Part shown: in pieces, positions 24,092 to 33,006 of the stretch
Layout of the letters: every line of letters begins with the position of its first letter
How positions within the stretch are numbered: the first letter of the stretch is position 1
The notes under the pieces: generated by a model
Databases searched by the model: none
What the model was told of the DNA's origin: nothing
Seen by the model: the letters and a program-made list of their open reading frames with translations, nothing else
Source: JAAYDY01 sp964500225
Lineage (GTDB): Bacteria > Planctomycetota > Phycisphaerae > FEN-1346 > JAACEH01
DNA length: 53,584 nt
Reading direction: 5' to 3'
NCBI GenBank assembly: GCA_964500225.1
Contig: CAZCOA010000015.1
Span: 1 to 53,584 of the forward strand
Made by a program: the position numbers and the translations under genes

Positions 24092-25549
24092 TCAGTCCTG
24101 GAACAGCAGCGACAGGACGTGCTGCGGAATCTGCTGGGCCATGGACATGGCGGCGCGGGTGGCGTCGGCCAACACTTGTTGCCGGACCATGGCGGAGGTT
24201 TCCTCGGCGTAGTCGGTGTCGAGAATCTGGCTCCGGGCGGCCGAGATGTTTTCGAGGGTTTGCGCGAGGCTGTTGGAGGCCATTTTCAAGGTATTGTTCT
24301 GGAAGGACCCGATACGAGACCGCATGGAGGCGACCTGTTTGGAGGCCATTTCGACGATGGCCTGGAAGTCGGACAGGTTGCCGCTGACGAGGCTCTTGGA
24401 TCCGCCGCTGACCACGTCGGAGAGGAAGCCGATGGACGGCCAGCCAAGGTTGGAGGCGTTCATGTTGACGATGCCGAAAGAGACCTGCTGGTCGGCGCCG
24501 ATCTGGGGTCCGATCTGGAACATGGCGCCTCCGGAGGCAATGACGAAGTCGGTCTGGGCGGGAATCGACGACGAGTTGAAGTCGTCGGTGATTTCCAACT
24601 CGAAGTTCATCGAGGCGGTGGCATAGCGGAGCATTTTGCCGCGTCCGATGATTTGGTGTCCGTTGACGGAGGCCTTGGCGTCGATGCCCTCGGCGGTGAT
24701 GGCGAGGTTGCCCAGGGTATCTTCGAAGACGATGCCGTCGGGGTCGCCGCCGGTAATGGCGACCGTGATCCGGGCCTTGCTTCCATAGTCAACGGTGGTG
24801 ATGCGGATGCCTTGGGCGGGGTCGTTCGGGTCCACCAGCTCGGCACGCAGACCGGTTTGTTCCGTGGTGCGGTTGATTTCCACGGCGACCTCGGGGGCCG
24901 TCATGCCGGCGGTGAACTGAAACGCCTGAGCGCCTTTGGGCCCAGTGAGGGTCATGGACACGTCGCCGGCGACGAGGTAGTGGGGCATGATCAACTGGGC
25001 CTGCTCGGCGGCACGCTGGAGGGTCACGTTGACGACGAGTTCGCCGCTGGTGGAGCCGACCGGCGCGCTGTACACGGTCAGGCCGAGGATGTCTTTGGGG
25101 TCCACGTCCTGGATGACGTAGCCGAGGGACCCGTCGATCAGATTCTGACCGCAGAAGCTCGTGGACCGGACGATCTGGTTGATGGCGCTGACGAGGTTGT
25201 CCACCTGGAGCTGCTTGGCGTCGATTTCGTCCTGGGTGAGCGTGCCGCTGTTGGCGGCTTCGTAAACGATGGCGTGGAGGTCCAGAAGCAGATCGTTGAT
25301 GTTGGCGATGGCGCCTTCGGCGGTGGCCATGAGGTTGTTGGCACGTTCGGTGTTGGTGATGGCGTCCTTGATGCCGGTCAGTTCGCCGCGGAGGACGTCG
25401 GTCGTGATGATGCCGGAGGGGTCGTCCTTGGCGGAGTTGATGCGGATGCCGCTGGCCATGCGTTCCAGCGCGGTGTTCAGGGCGGCCATGTTGCGGTTCA
25501 TGTACATGGCGGCCACCATGCTGGGCAGGTTGGTGTTGATGCGTGTCAT
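24092..25549 (-). CDS. Divergent flagellin paralogue
   Basis: This 485-residue protein keeps the flagellin ends: RINTNLPSMVAAMYMNRNM, ASGIRINSAKDDPSG at the N-terminus and DYAEETSAMVRQQVL to the C-terminus. The centre is unlike that of the second flagellin apart from FQIGPQIGADQQVSFGIVNMN. Unusually for flagellin it has a cysteine, in STSFCGQNLIDGSLG. It may be a minor or junction flagellin. The ATG at 25549 follows AGGAGGATCG. It starts 42 bases after csrA, whose transcript probably continues through it. Confidence 0.92.
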   Translation of the reverse strand: MTRINTNLPSMVAAMYMNRNMAALNTALERMASGIRINSAKDDPSGIITTDVLRGELTGIKDAITNTERANNLMATAEGAIANINDLLLDLHAIVYEAANSGTLTQDEIDAKQLQVDNLVSAINQIVRSTSFCGQNLIDGSLGYVIQDVDPKDILGLTVYSAPVGSTSGELVVNVTLQRAAEQAQLIMPHYLVAGDVSMTLTGPKGAQAFQFTAGMTAPEVAVEINRTTEQTGLRAELVDPNDPAQGIRITTVDYGSKARITVAITGGDPDGIVFEDTLGNLAITAEGIDAKASVNGHQIIGRGKMLRYATASMNFELEITDDFNSSSIPAQTDFVIASGGAMFQIGPQIGADQQVSFGIVNMNASNLGWPSIGFLSDVVSGGSKSLVSGNLSDFQAIVEMASKQVASMRSRIGSFQNNTLKMASNSLAQTLENISAARSQILDTDYAEETSAMVRQQVLADATRAAMSMAQQIPQHVLSLLFQD

Positions 25550-25591
25550 GGGGCGATCCTCCTGGGTCGCTGTGCGAATCGGTTCCGTGCG

Positions 25592-25903
25592 CTACTGAAG
25601 CCGTCCGGTGCCGGAGGTCTGCGGACTCGGCCGCTCGTCGGCCGACGCCGCCGGTTTGGCCGCCTCGTCGGCGCTCGGGCGGCGGACGATCTGCTCCAGG
25701 ACGGCCACGTCGCCCAGGCCGGCGCCGGCGGCCTGGCGGTTCTCGGCTCGGATGGCTTCGTACACTTCCTTGCGGTGAACGGGGATCGACACGGGGGCCG
25801 TGATGCCCAGCCGCACCTTGTCGCCGCGAATGTCCACAATCGAGATCTCGATCAGGTCCCCGATCATGATCGTCTGGTTCTTCTGTCTGGACAATACCAG
25901 CAT
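25592..25903 (-). CDS. csrA: Carbon storage/translation regulator CsrA with C-terminal extension
   Basis: This 103-residue protein has the full CsrA fold in residues 1-60: MLVLSRQKNQTIMIGD, VRLGITAP and VHRKEVYEAI with RNA-binding Arg44. CsrA proteins are usually 60-75 residues; the extra 40 or so here are Ala/Pro/Asp/Glu-rich and probably flexible. CsrA blocks flagellin translation by binding GGA motifs near the ribosome-binding site, and FliW antagonises it. fliW lies 98 bases upstream and two flagellins lie downstream, matching that circuit. The ATG at 25903 follows GGAGGAAGAG. Confidence 0.95.
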   Translation of the reverse strand: MLVLSRQKNQTIMIGDLIEISIVDIRGDKVRLGITAPVSIPVHRKEVYEAIRAENRQAAGAGLGDVAVLEQIVRRPSADEAAKPAASADERPSPQTSGTGRLQ

Positions 25904-26001
25904 GGCTCTTCCTCCGTGAGTCGCCTGAATCGTATGGGCCGGTGGCGACCGTCGCGGACATCGTCCCCGACGCCGTCGCCCACGGGCCGCCAGGGGTCCC
26001 G

Positions 26002-26454
26002 TCAGACGGCCGCCGCCGTTAGGCGGGCTTCCGTGCCCAGCTTGCACAGTTCGTGCCGCGTGGTCAGGTGCCGGTCGCAGAGGACCACCTGCCGCGCCTG
26101 ACGCGTCGCGGCGTTGAACACGAGCGGCCCCTGGAGGTTCACCGTCACCGTATCGCCGACGCGATTGCAGATGACGAAGACCTCGCCGGCGTCCGCGTCG
26201 TCGAGGCCGATGACCTTCAGTTCCTCGTCCTGGGCGCGGACCCGATAGTCCTTGAAGAACAGGTGCGGCTGGACCAGGATGAAGGCCAGGTCGGCGGCGT
26301 CGGCCGACTGGAGCCAGAAGAACACGCTCTCAGGCGACGCCTGAAGCAGGATCCATCGCTTGAACTCGGGGAATCCGAGGATCCCCAGGGGAAAGTCGAT
26401 GACTTGGCGTTCGTCGATGTCCAGTTCGCCGAATCGTGTTGTGACTACTTTCAT
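26002..26454 (-). CDS. fliW: Flagellar assembly factor FliW
   Basis: This 150-residue protein matches FliW along its length: MKVVTTRFGELDID, VIDFPLGILGFPEFKRWIL, and FVICNRVGDTVTVNLQGPLVFN. FliW binds either flagellin or CsrA; free flagellin releases CsrA to repress flagellin translation. The ATG at 26454 follows GGGAGACG. It sits between flgL and csrA, the usual fliW-csrA arrangement. Confidence 0.95.
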   Translation of the reverse strand: MKVVTTRFGELDIDERQVIDFPLGILGFPEFKRWILLQASPESVFFWLQSADAADLAFILVQPHLFFKDYRVRAQDEELKVIGLDDADAGEVFVICNRVGDTVTVNLQGPLVFNAATRQARQVVLCDRHLTTRHELCKLGTEARLTAAAV

Positions 26455-26529
26455 GATCGTCTCCCACAGAACTCCGCTGTGACTCCCCCCTGCACCGTAT
26501 GGCCGCCGCAACCGGCGACACGTTCTCTG

Positions 26530-28452
26530 CTACAGGAAATCCATCAACGTCATCGGCAGCACGTTGGCGGCCGTCTGAAGACTCGCCTGGAACGTCGTCT
26601 GCAACGTCCGGAACCGCGAGACGGCTTCGGCGTAGTCCAGGTCGCGCACCTCGGACAACAATCCCTGGATCTGGAGCAACTCGTCTTTGATGCGGTTGCC
26701 GGTGGTCTCCAGGAGTTGCATTCGCGCGCCGACGACGCCCCGGATGCGGGCGACGCGGCTGATTTCGCTCTGGAGGGCCGCCCCTGCCCTGGAAATGGCC
26801 GCGTCGTCGCTCGACAGCAGGGCGTCGCGCAGCGCAAAGAGGCTCTGAAAGACGCCTTGCTCCTGAACCGGGGCCACGTCGTCGCCGGTGATCACGGCGA
26901 TGGGGTTGGCCACCGTCTTCTCGATGCCGAGATCCACGGCGGCAAAGCTGCCGCTGACGCGACGCACCTGGAAATCGCCGGCGCCGCCGGTCATGTCCGT
27001 CAACTGAAGGCCGTTGCCCACCGACGCCAGCGAGGCCACCACCCGTCCGCCGTTGGCGGTGTCGCCGTTGATGGCCGCGATCAGGTCGCCGACCGTGGCG
27101 ATCGACGAGCAGTCGATGCCGATGACGCTGCCGTCGCTGCAGATGATTTCGAAGTCGTCGCCGACGACGGTGCGAACGCCGGCGCCGGCGTTCAAGTCCG
27201 ACAGCAGCGTGCCGGCGTGCATGGTGCGCAGTCCCAGATCGGTCGCACAGGTTCCGCCGTTCTCGCCGATGGACATGGGGTCGCTGGACACCGTGTTGGC
27301 GACGACCAGGTTGCGGCCGTCGGGGTCGATCCACGCCCGCACGCTCAGGCCGCAGTAGTTGATCGCGTTGAGCAAGTCCTGAACGGTCTGCGCGGCCGAG
27401 AGGCCGATGACGGCGGTGTCGCCGCCGACGGAAATGCGGATGCCGTTGACCGTGTCGATGCCGGCGCCCTGGCGCAAGGCGCTCAGTTCCGTCGTCAGTG
27501 AGAGCATCCGGTCGAGGTCGGCGCCGACGATGGGCGTGTCGGCCGGCAGGGCCGTCGTCTGAAGGATGCCGAGGTCGCGGGCGGTGAAGCCGCCCGGAAG
27601 GTCGTTGCAACTGATGGTCGTGCCGGCGCCGCCGGTCAGTTGCAGGCCGTTGCCCACGGCGTTCAGCGAGGCGGTGATGTTGACGACGCCGTTGGCGTTG
27701 ATCGCGGCGACCACGTCGGCCACCGTGTCGCACAACGAGAGGTCTACCTGCGTGCTGTCGGTGCCGTCGCTGAGGATGATCGTGCCGAGGCGGACGCCCG
27801 TGCCGTGGTTGAGTTCCGACAGGCGTGTGCTCATCGTGACGTTGGGGTTCAGATCGTTCAGCGTGGTGACGCGCCCGCTGAGGGTGCCGAAAGCCTCCTC
27901 GGCAGTCACGTTGTAGGCGACGGACGAGGAGCTGTCGAGGGTCGTGAGAATGTGGTTGATGTCGCCGACGAACTGGACCATGGTGTCCGAGAGGTCAAAG
28001 GGCGCGCTGGTGGTGGCCTGGCCGCCGAAGAGGTAGCGGCCCTGGTACTGGCGATTGCCGAGCTGCGCGAGCTGATCGATGAGGCTGCTGACGAAGGCGG
28101 CGGCATTCTGTCGCGTGTCGTCGTCGCTGCCGGCGCCGATGTTGGTCGAGGCCACGCTCGCGGCCTCGTTCAGGATGTCCTGGAGGTCGGCCAGGGCGTT
28201 GTCGGTCGCCGCGAGAAAAGCCGTGCTCTGCGTGATGTTGGTCCCGGTCTGCTTGCGCCGCTCGATGAGTCCCTGGAACGACATCGCCACGGCCGAGCCG
28301 CTCGGGTCCACGCTCGGCTTGTACAGCCGCAACCCCGTCGCCAACTGGTACTGCAAGGTCAGCAACTGGTGCATGTTCGCATTGATGTTGCGGATGGCCA
28401 ACTGGGCCAGCAACGAATTCGAGACGCGCGTTCCTGCGGAACCGATGCCCAT
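26530..28452 (-). CDS. flgL: Hook-filament junction protein FlgL with triple IN-motif insert
   Basis: This 640-residue protein is about twice the usual FlgL size (300-400). The flagellin-like ends are intact: RVSNSLLAQLAIRNINANMHQL and the C-terminal DYAEAVSRFRTLQTTFQASL. Between them lie three tandem copies of the flagellin hook IN motif at about residues 210-298, 321-408 and 416-512, each of the form L-N-x-G-x-G-V, G-x-I-x-x-S-D-G, T-V-x-D-L-x-x-A-I-N, then G-N-G-L-Q-L-T and D-L-G-I. The insert should form surface domains at the junction. The ATG at 28452 is 40 bases after the flgK stop. Confidence 0.92.
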   Translation of the reverse strand: MGIGSAGTRVSNSLLAQLAIRNINANMHQLLTLQYQLATGLRLYKPSVDPSGSAVAMSFQGLIERRKQTGTNITQSTAFLAATDNALADLQDILNEAASVASTNIGAGSDDDTRQNAAAFVSSLIDQLAQLGNRQYQGRYLFGGQATTSAPFDLSDTMVQFVGDINHILTTLDSSSSVAYNVTAEEAFGTLSGRVTTLNDLNPNVTMSTRLSELNHGTGVRLGTIILSDGTDSTQVDLSLCDTVADVVAAINANGVVNITASLNAVGNGLQLTGGAGTTISCNDLPGGFTARDLGILQTTALPADTPIVGADLDRMLSLTTELSALRQGAGIDTVNGIRISVGGDTAVIGLSAAQTVQDLLNAINYCGLSVRAWIDPDGRNLVVANTVSSDPMSIGENGGTCATDLGLRTMHAGTLLSDLNAGAGVRTVVGDDFEIICSDGSVIGIDCSSIATVGDLIAAINGDTANGGRVVASLASVGNGLQLTDMTGGAGDFQVRRVSGSFAAVDLGIEKTVANPIAVITGDDVAPVQEQGVFQSLFALRDALLSSDDAAISRAGAALQSEISRVARIRGVVGARMQLLETTGNRIKDELLQIQGLLSEVRDLDYAEAVSRFRTLQTTFQASLQTAANVLPMTLMDFL

Positions 28453-28492
28453 GCCGTATGCTCCTGGCGGCGTGCCGAGGGCCGCCGTTTCG

Positions 28493-30190
28493 TCAGATGA
28501 TCTCCATGATCTCGTCGAGCAACTCCGACAGCGTGCTCATGTACCGCGCCGCCGCCGTGTACGCCTTCTGGTAGCGGATCAGGCTGACCGCCTCCTCGTC
28601 GAGGCTGACGCCGCTGATGGCTTCACGCTCGTCGTTCATCGTGGAGAGAAACGCCTGAACGGCCTCGTTGGACGACCGCGCCGCGGCGGTGTTGACCGCC
28701 AGCCGTGTCGCCGCCTGATTGTGGTAGTCCAGCAGCGAGGTGTTCCCGAGCGACGCCAAGGGCGTGTCCGCCAGGCCCGCCAGGCGCAGGGCGTTGCCGT
28801 TGTCGCCGGCCTGGCTGGTCAGGCCCGCGGCCAGCAGCCGCGGATCCGCCTGGACGGCGGACGACATGCCGATGGTCACCGAGTCGTAGCCCGTGAACAG
28901 GCTGTTGACGCCCAGGCACGCCAGCACCTGGCTGGAGTCCTCGGTGAAGCTCAGGCGGATTTCGCTCGTGCTGCCTTCAATCACCAGGTGCCCGGTCGCA
29001 TCGACGTAGCTGGTCACGTTGTCCAGCGCATCGAGCTTGGCGGCCAGGGAGCTGAGCGAGTCGTCGGCGCCCAGTCCGTCGAGGTCCACCGTGACGACCG
29101 ACGTTTCGGTCATGCCCGACACGGCGTTGGTCACATGGATGAGGAACGAGCCGTGACGCGGCTTGTTGAACAGGCCCGCATCGACGCTATTGAGAACGGC
29201 CGCGGCGTCCAAGACGAAGTTTTCGCTGCGGACCACGCGCTGCTCGATCAGGCCGATGCCTTCGGCGTGCAGCAGGTTGGCCTCGAAAATAAGCGCCTGG
29301 GCCAACTGGTCGAGGGAGTCCACCTGCTCGCCGGCCCACGAATCGCGGCTGGCCACGTGGCCCTGCAACGCGCCGCCCGTCAGGGCCACCAGCTCATCGT
29401 TGTCGGCAAACCGCACCTCGTACACGCCCAGGTTCCGGTCTTCGATGATCTTGGTCGTCAACTCGCGATAGTACCGCCCGTCCACCAGGACCTGGTTGCC
29501 GACGATGATGTTCGTCTGTCCGTTGTCCAGTTCCACGGCGCGCACCTGGATCAGTTCGGCCAGCTCGCGGATCTTGGCGTCGCGCTGGTCGCGCAAGTTC
29601 GGCGCGCTGCCGACCTGTCCCTCCTCGGCCGAGAGCACCTGCACGTTCAGGTCCGCGATTTCCCGCGACAGGCGATTGATCTCGGCGGCCGTCACGCGAA
29701 CCGAGTAGTCGGCCTCCTTCCGCAGCGTGTCCAACCCGTCGCGCATCGACTTGATCAGGTCGGCCAGTTGGCGGCAATTCTCGACCACGATGGTGCGCAC
29801 GCCGAGGTTCTGCGGATCGTTGGCCAGCTCGCTGAACGAGTTGAAGAACGTCGTCAGGGCGGTCGAGAGGTCCGTGTCGGTGGTTTCGCTGTAGAGGGCC
29901 TCGATGCGATCGAGCATCTGCTGCTGAATCTGCGTGCTCTGGCCGTTACTGATCGCGTCGCGCAGACGCGATTCGACGGCCGAGTCGTACACGCGGCGGA
30001 TGGACTCCAGGCGGACGCCCGTCCCGAGGTGCATCCCCGTGTTCAGTGACGGGCCGGGCACCATGATCGGCACCTGGCGGCTGTAGTTCGGCGTCGAGGC
30101 GTTGGCGATGTTGTTGCCGATCACCTCGAGGGCCGCCTGGTTCGCCACCAGGGCCGTACGACCGATGCTAAATGCCGAGTAAATGCCCAT
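28493..30190 (-). CDS. flgK: Hook-associated protein FlgK
   Basis: This 565-residue protein forms the first hook-filament junction zone. ALEVIGNNIANASTPNYSRQ near residue 20 is the rod/hook-family signature, and the C-terminal SLDEEAVSLIRYQKAYTAAARYMSTLSELLDEIM is the matching helical end. The length is in the FlgK range. The ATG at 30190 follows GAGGTGAG, nine bases after the flgN stop, so FlgK and its chaperone FlgN are translated together. Confidence 0.96.
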   Translation of the reverse strand: MGIYSAFSIGRTALVANQAALEVIGNNIANASTPNYSRQVPIMVPGPSLNTGMHLGTGVRLESIRRVYDSAVESRLRDAISNGQSTQIQQQMLDRIEALYSETTDTDLSTALTTFFNSFSELANDPQNLGVRTIVVENCRQLADLIKSMRDGLDTLRKEADYSVRVTAAEINRLSREIADLNVQVLSAEEGQVGSAPNLRDQRDAKIRELAELIQVRAVELDNGQTNIIVGNQVLVDGRYYRELTTKIIEDRNLGVYEVRFADNDELVALTGGALQGHVASRDSWAGEQVDSLDQLAQALIFEANLLHAEGIGLIEQRVVRSENFVLDAAAVLNSVDAGLFNKPRHGSFLIHVTNAVSGMTETSVVTVDLDGLGADDSLSSLAAKLDALDNVTSYVDATGHLVIEGSTSEIRLSFTEDSSQVLACLGVNSLFTGYDSVTIGMSSAVQADPRLLAAGLTSQAGDNGNALRLAGLADTPLASLGNTSLLDYHNQAATRLAVNTAAARSSNEAVQAFLSTMNDEREAISGVSLDEEAVSLIRYQKAYTAAARYMSTLSELLDEIMEII

Positions 30191-30199
30191 GAACTCACC

Positions 30200-30712
30200 T
30201 CACGCCTGCATGTCCAGAACGCTCATGCACGGGGCCGACCCGCGCGTCGCGCGTCCGCCCGGCGTGTACGAAACCCCGGCCGGTCCGCCGGCCAGCAGAA
30301 TTTCCAGCAGTTCGCTGAAGTGCGGCAGCATCTGCTGCGCCAGCAGCGTTGCTGCGTGATTGCGACGGCGAATCCGGTCCACGACCGTCCGCAGGCTCTC
30401 GCTCATCTCGGCCAACCGCGCCTGCAGCGGCGCGTCCACCCACGCGATCAGTTCCGACAGCTTCACCGTGTCGGCTTTCTCGACCGGATGCCCGAGGCTC
30501 TGAGCCAATTGGACCACGGCCTGCCGGCGCGCCCGCTCTTGCTCGAACACCGCCTGGGCGACCTTGCGTTCTTCGGTCATGATCGTCTCCAGGCGGGCCG
30601 TGTCGCGCGACGACATCGCCGCGTAACGCTGCTCGGCGAACGACAGCAACTGCTCGTTCAGCCGCACCAGCGTCTCCACGTGACGCACCACAGCCATGGC
30701 ATGCGGGTTCAT
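30200..30712 (-). CDS. flgN: FlgN-like flagellar export chaperone
   Basis: This 170-residue protein is predicted mainly alpha-helical and resembles the FlgN family, which holds FlgK and FlgL soluble before export. RLNEQLLSFAEQRYAAM, RLETIMTEERKVAQAVFEQE and LSESLR-type heptads fit. The sequence family is weakly conserved, so position directly before flgK is part of the evidence. The ATG at 30712 overlaps the TGA of the FlgJ-domain gene by four bases. Confidence 0.85.
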   Translation of the reverse strand: MNPHAMAVVRHVETLVRLNEQLLSFAEQRYAAMSSRDTARLETIMTEERKVAQAVFEQERARRQAVVQLAQSLGHPVEKADTVKLSELIAWVDAPLQARLAEMSESLRTVVDRIRRRNHAATLLAQQMLPHFSELLEILLAGGPAGVSYTPGGRATRGSAPCMSVLDMQA

Positions 30713-31119
30713 GCGGTGGCCCTCGCCCTGGCCGACGCGGCCGCCGGCGTCGCCAGCTCGGGCGACACCAGCGGACTGTACGGCGTATTGATGTAGATTT
30801 TCTGGAAGGCGGCCTCGGCCAGCTCGAAGTTTCGCGACAAGGCCAGTTTGCCGACCAGCGCCTGGTCGAGCAGCGGCTGAAGGGCCTCCTCGCCGCGGCC
30901 GCCGAAGAGCACGTGCTCGTTGTGCGTCGTCTTGCGCATCTCGCTGAGGACCATGCCGAACAGCGACGCGCCGACGAACTCGGCGAGCTTCTGCCGCGCT
31001 TGCGCCGCCTGCCGGTCGGAGGCAGCACTGCCGGTCGTCGCCGGCGCCACCTGCGGCACGCGCGGACGCTGTGCCGCAAACAGTGCCGCATCGTTCGAAA
31101 GTTCTTGAAGTCCGGTCAT
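30709..31119 (-). CDS. flgJ: Rod-binding protein (FlgJ N-terminal domain only)
   Basis: This 136-residue protein matches the rod-binding domain of FlgJ: QKLAEFVGASLFGMVLSEMRKT and GGRGEEALQPLLDQALVGKLA. The C-terminal muramidase domain of gammaproteobacterial FlgJ is absent, so peptidoglycan must be opened by a separate enzyme, as in many other phyla. The ATG at 31119 follows GGAGAAG and lies 22 bases after flgI. Confidence 0.88.
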   Translation of the reverse strand: MTGLQELSNDAALFAAQRPRVPQVAPATTGSAASDRQAAQARQKLAEFVGASLFGMVLSEMRKTTHNEHVLFGGRGEEALQPLLDQALVGKLALSRNFELAEAAFQKIYINTPYSPLVSPELATPAAASARARATA

Positions 31120-31141
31120 CGTCTTCTCCAGGGTCTCGCCG

Positions 31142-32257
31142 TCAGTCGGCGAAGACGACCTCCGCGTGAATCCGTCCGGCCTTGGCCAGCAGCTTGATGA
31201 TCGCGATGCGGTCTTCCACCGGCACCTTGAGCACGTTCAGCGCGGTCTCCAGGTCGCGCAGTTGCACGCCGCCTTCGTGCCGCGGATCGATGCCGAAGAA
31301 GTACCCCTGTTCGGGAACATAAGCGGCCGTGGTCGCGGCGGCCGTCGCCGCCGCCGACGAGGCCGGCGCCGCAGGCGCCTCCGTGGTCACCAGAAGCTGC
31401 TTGTGGCTCACCACGGCCGGGCTGATCTCCACGTTCCCGGTGATCACGATCGTGCCGCTCTTTTCGTTGATCTCGACCCGCGCGCGGCTATAGGGAAGAA
31501 TCAGGTCCAGCCGCTGAATACGGCTGATGAACGTGGTGGCCTGTTGACGGTAGGCCTCCGGGATCGTCACCTCGATCGTTTTGGCGTCCAGGGCCCGCGC
31601 GATCGCCGTCCCCACCTCGTACTCCGTGTGCTGGTTGATCGTGTCGGCGATGGTCGTCGCCCACGAGAACTCGCTGTTGGCCTCGTTCAGCACCAGACGA
31701 AAGCGGTTGTCCTTCACGAAGTCCGTCACCACCGGCTCTTCGACGACCGCGCCGCCGTCCACCACGCCGCTGGTCGGCGTTTGCGGGTCCTCGAGCCGTA
31801 TCGGCCCTTCGGCCAGCGCGTACACCACGGAATTTCGCTGCGGCCCCTGGAGCGGCGTGATGAACAGCCGCCCGCCCTTCAGGCTCTTGCAACTGCCGAT
31901 GCTCTGCACCTGCACATCGAGGCGGTCGCCCTCGCGAGCGCCGGTCTTGGGCACCGTGCAGGTGACCGTCACGATCGCCACGTTCCGCGTCTCTTCCAGC
32001 TCCTGGACATTGGCCACCGTGTCGCTCAGCTTCGACAGCAGCGCCATCAGCGGCCGGATCGTCGGCATGTACTCGCCGCTGTCGCCCGTGCCGCGCAGAC
32101 CCACGACCAGGCCCAGGCCGTGCAGCTTGTTGATCCGCTGGCCCTCGACCTCCGTCACGTCGCCCACGGTGACGCCGCACGCACGCTCGCCCGCGGCCGC
32201 CATCGCCGCCATCGCCGCCAGAACCAAGATCCCCAGTCGCATCGCTTTGCCGCTCAT
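31142..32257 (-). CDS. flgI: Flagellar P-ring protein FlgI
   Basis: This 371-residue secreted protein builds the periplasmic P ring. It has a signal peptide (MRLGILVLAAMAAMAAAGERACG region) followed by VTVGDVTEVEGQRINKLHGLGLVVGLRGTGDSG and the C-terminal LRDLETALNVLKVPVEDRIAIIKLLAKAG, both typical. Near residues 300-330 an Ala/Thr-rich linker replaces the usual loop. The ATG at 32257 follows AAGGAG; a longer reading is possible but lacks conservation. It lies 29 bases after flgH. Confidence 0.95.
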   Translation of the reverse strand: MSGKAMRLGILVLAAMAAMAAAGERACGVTVGDVTEVEGQRINKLHGLGLVVGLRGTGDSGEYMPTIRPLMALLSKLSDTVANVQELEETRNVAIVTVTCTVPKTGAREGDRLDVQVQSIGSCKSLKGGRLFITPLQGPQRNSVVYALAEGPIRLEDPQTPTSGVVDGGAVVEEPVVTDFVKDNRFRLVLNEANSEFSWATTIADTINQHTEYEVGTAIARALDAKTIEVTIPEAYRQQATTFISRIQRLDLILPYSRARVEINEKSGTIVITGNVEISPAVVSHKQLLVTTEAPAAPASSAAATAAATTAAYVPEQGYFFGIDPRHEGGVQLRDLETALNVLKVPVEDRIAIIKLLAKAGRIHAEVVFAD

Positions 32258-32286
32258 CGTGCAAGCTCCTTGCCCGTCGAGACTGC

Positions 32287-33006
32287 TCAGAACGGGTTGA
32301 TCGCCTGAACCAGCCGAATCAGCCACCCCTGTTTCGCCGCATTCCGCGCTACGCCCTCGGTCTTCTTCGTCACCACCAGGTCGGCCACGCTCGTCGAGTT
32401 CACCGTGTTGATGGGACTGATATCATCCGGCCGCACCATGCCCGTGAGCGTCATCGTGATCTTCTCGTCATCCATCTGGATGAACCGCCGCGCTTCGATG
32501 ACCAGTGTGCCATTGGGCTTCACGTCGATGACCGTGGCCGAGATCTTCGTCAGGAACGAATCCTTGCGGTTGACTTCGCCTTCGCCCTCGTACTTGGTCT
32601 GACCGCTGGCGTCGATCGACGGCGTCCGGGTCGCGATGCCCGGATCGGTCAGCAGCTTCCGCGACTTGCCGTCGCCCTCCACCTTGAACTGGATCCAGTC
32701 CTTCAGCTCGGTGTTGATGCTCGCCTTCTTCTCGGCCGACGAATCCGCCGACGTCTTCGACGTAGACTCCTCGCGGACGATGATCGTGATGATGTCGTGA
32801 ATGTTGAACTTGCGCGTCTCGGGTTTGCCGACGGCGATCAGGCTCACGGTGGACACGGTCGGCGACGACCGGACGGGCACTTCCTGTCCCTTCTCGTCCA
32901 CCACCGACGCCGGAGCCGTCTTGCCTTCTTTCAGCAGCGACTCGGCCTGCACCGCGACGGCCCACCACACGGCGAACAGCATGGCCAAAACGATTCGGGC
33001 AGCCAT
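32287..33006 (-). CDS. flgH: Flagellar L-ring protein FlgH without a lipobox
   Basis: This 239-residue protein is the outer-membrane L-ring subunit. NIHDIITIIVREES and LVIEARRFIQMDDEKITMTLTGMVRPDDISPINTVNST are diagnostic. Classical FlgH is a lipoprotein; here the leader MAARIVLAMLFAVWWAVAVQA has no lipobox cysteine and looks like a signal peptidase I site. The ATG at 33006 shares a base with the flgA stop (TGATG), so the two are translationally coupled. Confidence 0.93.
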   Translation of the reverse strand: MAARIVLAMLFAVWWAVAVQAESLLKEGKTAPASVVDEKGQEVPVRSSPTVSTVSLIAVGKPETRKFNIHDIITIIVREESTSKTSADSSAEKKASINTELKDWIQFKVEGDGKSRKLLTDPGIATRTPSIDASGQTKYEGEGEVNRKDSFLTKISATVIDVKPNGTLVIEARRFIQMDDEKITMTLTGMVRPDDISPINTVNSTSVADLVVTKKTEGVARNAAKQGWLIRLVQAINPF

